A DNA stretch of 64,000 nt, taken from positions 9,548,001-9,612,000 of the forward strand of contig NZ_RKQF01000001.1 in assembly GCF_003814875.1 (NCBI RefSeq). The letters are read 5' to 3'. The translations under genes were made by a program, and so were the position numbers. The stretch comes from Streptomyces sp. Ag109_O5-1 (GTDB lineage: Bacteria; Actinomycetota; Actinomycetes; Streptomycetales; Streptomycetaceae). The notes under the pieces were generated by a model. The model had not been told where the DNA came from, ran no database searches, and saw only the letters and a program-made list of their open reading frames with translations. Positions 61,684-64,000 of the stretch are shown here, piece by piece (the first letter of the stretch is position 1; every line of letters begins with the position of its first letter).

Positions 61684-63954
61684 TCACCCCAGCCCCCTGA
61701 TGTGCACGGGGTGGGACGGCTCGCGCACGCCGTTCTCCCCCACCTGCCCGACCAGCACCCGCCGGCCGTCCCAGCGGGCGACGTAACGCTCGATCTCCGG
61801 CTCGTCCCAGCCGTCGCCCGCGTCCGGCACGAACAGTCCGCCCCCCGTCCGTCCCCGCGCGGGCGCCCAGACCTCCAGCCGCGTCCCGCCGTCCTCGCCC
61901 CGCACGGGAAGGACGGCACCCGCACGTGCGAGCACCGGGATCCGCGACAGCGGTGCGTCCACCAGCACCTGCCCGGGCCCCTCGTACGCCCGCTCCGTCA
62001 GCGTGTCGTACCAGCGCCCCCGGGGCAGCTGCACCGCACGCCGGTCGGCGCCCGGATCCAGCACCGGCGCCACCAGCAGAGCGTCGCCCAGCAGGAACGC
62101 GTCCTCGCAGTCGCGCAGCGCCCGGTCCTCGGGAGCTCCCCACCACAGAGGGCGCACATAGGGCGCGCCGGTCCGCCTCGCCAGATGCGCCAGCGTCATG
62201 AAGTACGGCAGCAGGCGCCTGCGTTCGAGGAGCGCCACGCGCGCGTGCTCCAGCACCTCGGGTCCGAACTCCCACGGTTCCCGGCGCCCCGCACGCATGC
62301 TCGCATGCGTGCGGAACAGCGGCAGGTAGGCGCCGAGCTGGAACCAGCGCAGAAACAGCTCGGGCGACGGACTCCCGTCGAACCCGCCCACGTCCGGCCC
62401 GGAGTAGGGCACCCCGCACAGCCCGAGTCCCAGCACCAGCGACAGGGACGCGCGCAGCCCCGGCCAGCCGGTGGCGACGTCACCGGACCAGGTGCCCCCG
62501 TAGCGCTGCTGGCCGGCCCAGCCGGAGCGCGAGAACAGGAACGGCCGCTCCTTGGGAGCCAGTTCGCGCAGGCCCTCGTAGGCCGCCTGCGCCATGCACA
62601 GCGCGTAGACGTTGTGCGCCTCCCGGTGGTCGCCGCCGCGGCCCTCCAGGTGGTGCCGGGCCGAGCGCGGCAATGTGGACTCGCCGAAGGCGTTGAAGGA
62701 CGTCGGTTCGTTCATGTCGTGCCAGAACCCGGCGAAGCCCTCGTCGAGCCGCTCCTCGTACAGCCCGCCCCACCACGCACGCACGCGCGCGTGCGTGAAG
62801 TCGGGGAAGACCGACTCACCGGGCCAGACCACACCCTCCACCGTCCGCCCCGACTGGTCGCGCACGAAAGCGTCGATGGCCGTCCCGGCGTCGTGGACCG
62901 CGTTGCCCGGTTCGGCCTTCACCGCCGGGTCGACGATCGACACCAGCCGGATCCCCTCCCGCCGCAATTCCTCCGCCAGCGTCGGCAGCTTCGGGAAGCG
63001 CTCGTGGTCGACGGTGAACACCTGATGGGCGTCGTAGTGGTCGATGTCCAGATGGACGGCGTCCAGCGGCAGACCGCGCTCCTGATAGCCGGCGACGATC
63101 CGACGGACCTCCTGCTCGCTGCCGAAGCCCCAGCGCGCGTGGTGGTGGCCGAGCGCCCAGGCCGGCGGCAGCGCGGGCGCGCCGGTGAGCGAGGCCCAGG
63201 TGTGCAGCACGCGCGCGGGGGTGCCCACCATCACCCAGCACCGCAGCGGACCGCCGTCCATGCGCAGTTCGCACCGCCCGGTCCGGTCATGGCCGGAACC
63301 GGCTCCCTCCTCGCCCTCCCGGAGGGTCACCGTCCCGTCCCACGAGGAGTCGTGGAACACCAGATGCGTGGCCGCGTCCGCGACCACCAGTTGCACGGGC
63401 ATGGTGAGGTACAGCGGATCGTCGCCAGGCCCGAAGGCATGCCCGGGATCGGTGTTCCACAGCCGGTACGTCCCGTCACGCAGCCGCGGCCCCGAGGCAC
63501 GCCCCCCGAGACCGAAGAACCGGGCGTCCGCGGCCACCTCCGAGCGCTGCACCCAGCGCGCCGTACCCCCGCCCACCGGCTCCCACCACCGGGGCGGCAG
63601 ATCACGGCGCAGCAGCACGCCACCGGGCGTGCACACCTCCACCGCCCCGTGCCGCGAGACGCTGACCGTCACCCGCTCCGCCACGACCCGCCAGCCGCCG
63701 TCCGTGTCCGGCTCCAGGACCGCCCGCGGATCCGGCTCCGGACAGCGGCCCGCCAGTGCGTACGACGGCTCGGGACCGGCCCCGTCCCAGCCCCAGAAGA
63801 CCGCCCCGTTCACGGCGACCATGATCCGTAGCTCGGACCGGCCGAAGCGGATCACACCGCCTCCCGCCCCCGGCTCCGCGTCCCGCACCGGCCCCGGCAC
63901 CCGGGCGCGCTCGGCCCCCCGCGCGGGCAGCCCGGCAGCATCGATCCGCCTCAT
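61684..63954 (-). CDS. Glycoside hydrolase family 31 alpha-glucosidase
   Basis: 756-residue GH31 enzyme, retaining alpha-glucosidase or related. N-terminal beta-sandwich (about 20-230), then the (beta/alpha)8 barrel: LDIDHYDAHQVF, the catalytic nucleophile Asp in GFWHDMNEPTSFNAFG, acid/base region RSGWAGQQRYGGTWSGD and PDVGGFDG; C-terminal beta domains from about 590. No signal peptide, so cytosolic. ATG at 63954 is the first ATG; a TTG at 63981 would add 9 residues. Substrate probably maltose or isomaltose-type. Confidence 0.94.
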   Translation of the reverse strand: MRRIDAAGLPARGAERARVPGPVRDAEPGAGGGVIRFGRSELRIMVAVNGAVFWGWDGAGPEPSYALAGRCPEPDPRAVLEPDTDGGWRVVAERVTVSVSRHGAVEVCTPGGVLLRRDLPPRWWEPVGGGTARWVQRSEVAADARFFGLGGRASGPRLRDGTYRLWNTDPGHAFGPGDDPLYLTMPVQLVVADAATHLVFHDSSWDGTVTLREGEEGAGSGHDRTGRCELRMDGGPLRCWVMVGTPARVLHTWASLTGAPALPPAWALGHHHARWGFGSEQEVRRIVAGYQERGLPLDAVHLDIDHYDAHQVFTVDHERFPKLPTLAEELRREGIRLVSIVDPAVKAEPGNAVHDAGTAIDAFVRDQSGRTVEGVVWPGESVFPDFTHARVRAWWGGLYEERLDEGFAGFWHDMNEPTSFNAFGESTLPRSARHHLEGRGGDHREAHNVYALCMAQAAYEGLRELAPKERPFLFSRSGWAGQQRYGGTWSGDVATGWPGLRASLSLVLGLGLCGVPYSGPDVGGFDGSPSPELFLRWFQLGAYLPLFRTHASMRAGRREPWEFGPEVLEHARVALLERRRLLPYFMTLAHLARRTGAPYVRPLWWGAPEDRALRDCEDAFLLGDALLVAPVLDPGADRRAVQLPRGRWYDTLTERAYEGPGQVLVDAPLSRIPVLARAGAVLPVRGEDGGTRLEVWAPARGRTGGGLFVPDAGDGWDEPEIERYVARWDGRRVLVGQVGENGVREPSHPVHIRGLG

Positions 63955-64000
63955 GCGCCACGCCGCCCGTACGGTACGCAACCCCTGAGCCGCCTTCCTC

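Overview
The window is chromosomal DNA of a Streptomyces species. GC content is very high, codons end in G or C, GTG and TTG starts are common, and the gene set is typical of the genus: RbpA with a SigR-type promoter, the sporulation pair SmeA/SffA, a conservon (cvnABCD), polyprenol-phosphate mannose synthase and many short actinobacterial conserved proteins. No phage, IS element, tRNA, rRNA or CRISPR array was seen. Nearly all long antisense open frames are GC-bias shadows of real genes. The species cannot be named from sequence alone.

Layout. 0.1-2.5 kb: two tandem CNNM/CorC-type membrane proteins. 2.8-5.7 kb (minus): a TPR plus AAA+ ATPase of EccA/CbbX type and a small P-loop kinase whose start codon is abnormal. 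5.9-11 kb: a conserved unknown, an APC permease, a Tat-exported C39-like protease, a small membrane peptide and a TetR regulator. 11.0-11.5 kb: a broken family-18 chitinase that still has a textbook chitinase promoter. 11.7-16.6 kb: acyl-CoA dehydrogenase, a protein of unknown function with an APH-like phosphotransferase, small conserved proteins and an Lrp regulator. 16.8-27.5 kb: amidohydrolase, Ppm, FxsA, RbpA, a UMF1-type MFS protein, GDPD, a YczE-like protein divergent from MocR/PdxR, then sffA-smeA. 27.8-33.3 kb: an ankyrin protein, a HEAT-repeat protein and a tightly coupled operon of two GT4 glycosyltransferases plus an SGNH hydrolase.

33.4-38.7 kb is a 5-oxoproline catabolic operon: pxpA, pxpB, pxpC, a DUF1445 (D-glutamate-cyclase-like) protein and an MFS transporter. 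It is divergent from a GntR/FCD regulator, with a perfect palindrome lying inside the promoter. 38.9-46.0 kb holds a three-gene SMC-like complex resembling MksFEB/JetABC, with no JetD nuclease and an Asn where the Walker B Glu is expected. This is the best candidate for an under-described system. 47.0-54.9 kb is a conservon (sensor-kinase-like CvnA, roadblock CvnB, DUF742 CvnC, small GTPase CvnD) with a 1211-residue fused hydantoinase/5-oxoprolinase gene between cvnC and cvnD. Two unrelated 5-oxoprolinases therefore lie about 13 kb apart.

55.0-57.3 kb: glpK and glpF. 57.6-59.2 kb: an EAL-CBS-GGDEF protein with a degenerate EAL domain. 59.3-61.0 kb: an SCP-x-type thiolase coupled to a DUF35 protein. 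61.1-64.0 kb: a Zn-ribbon Nudix hydrolase and a family-31 alpha-glucosidase. Two cross-cutting signals tie distant parts together: five copies of an intergenic hairpin repeat at gene 3' ends, and one palindrome, CTGACG-N3-CGTCAG, in front of both the 13.2 kb and 61.0 kb operons.
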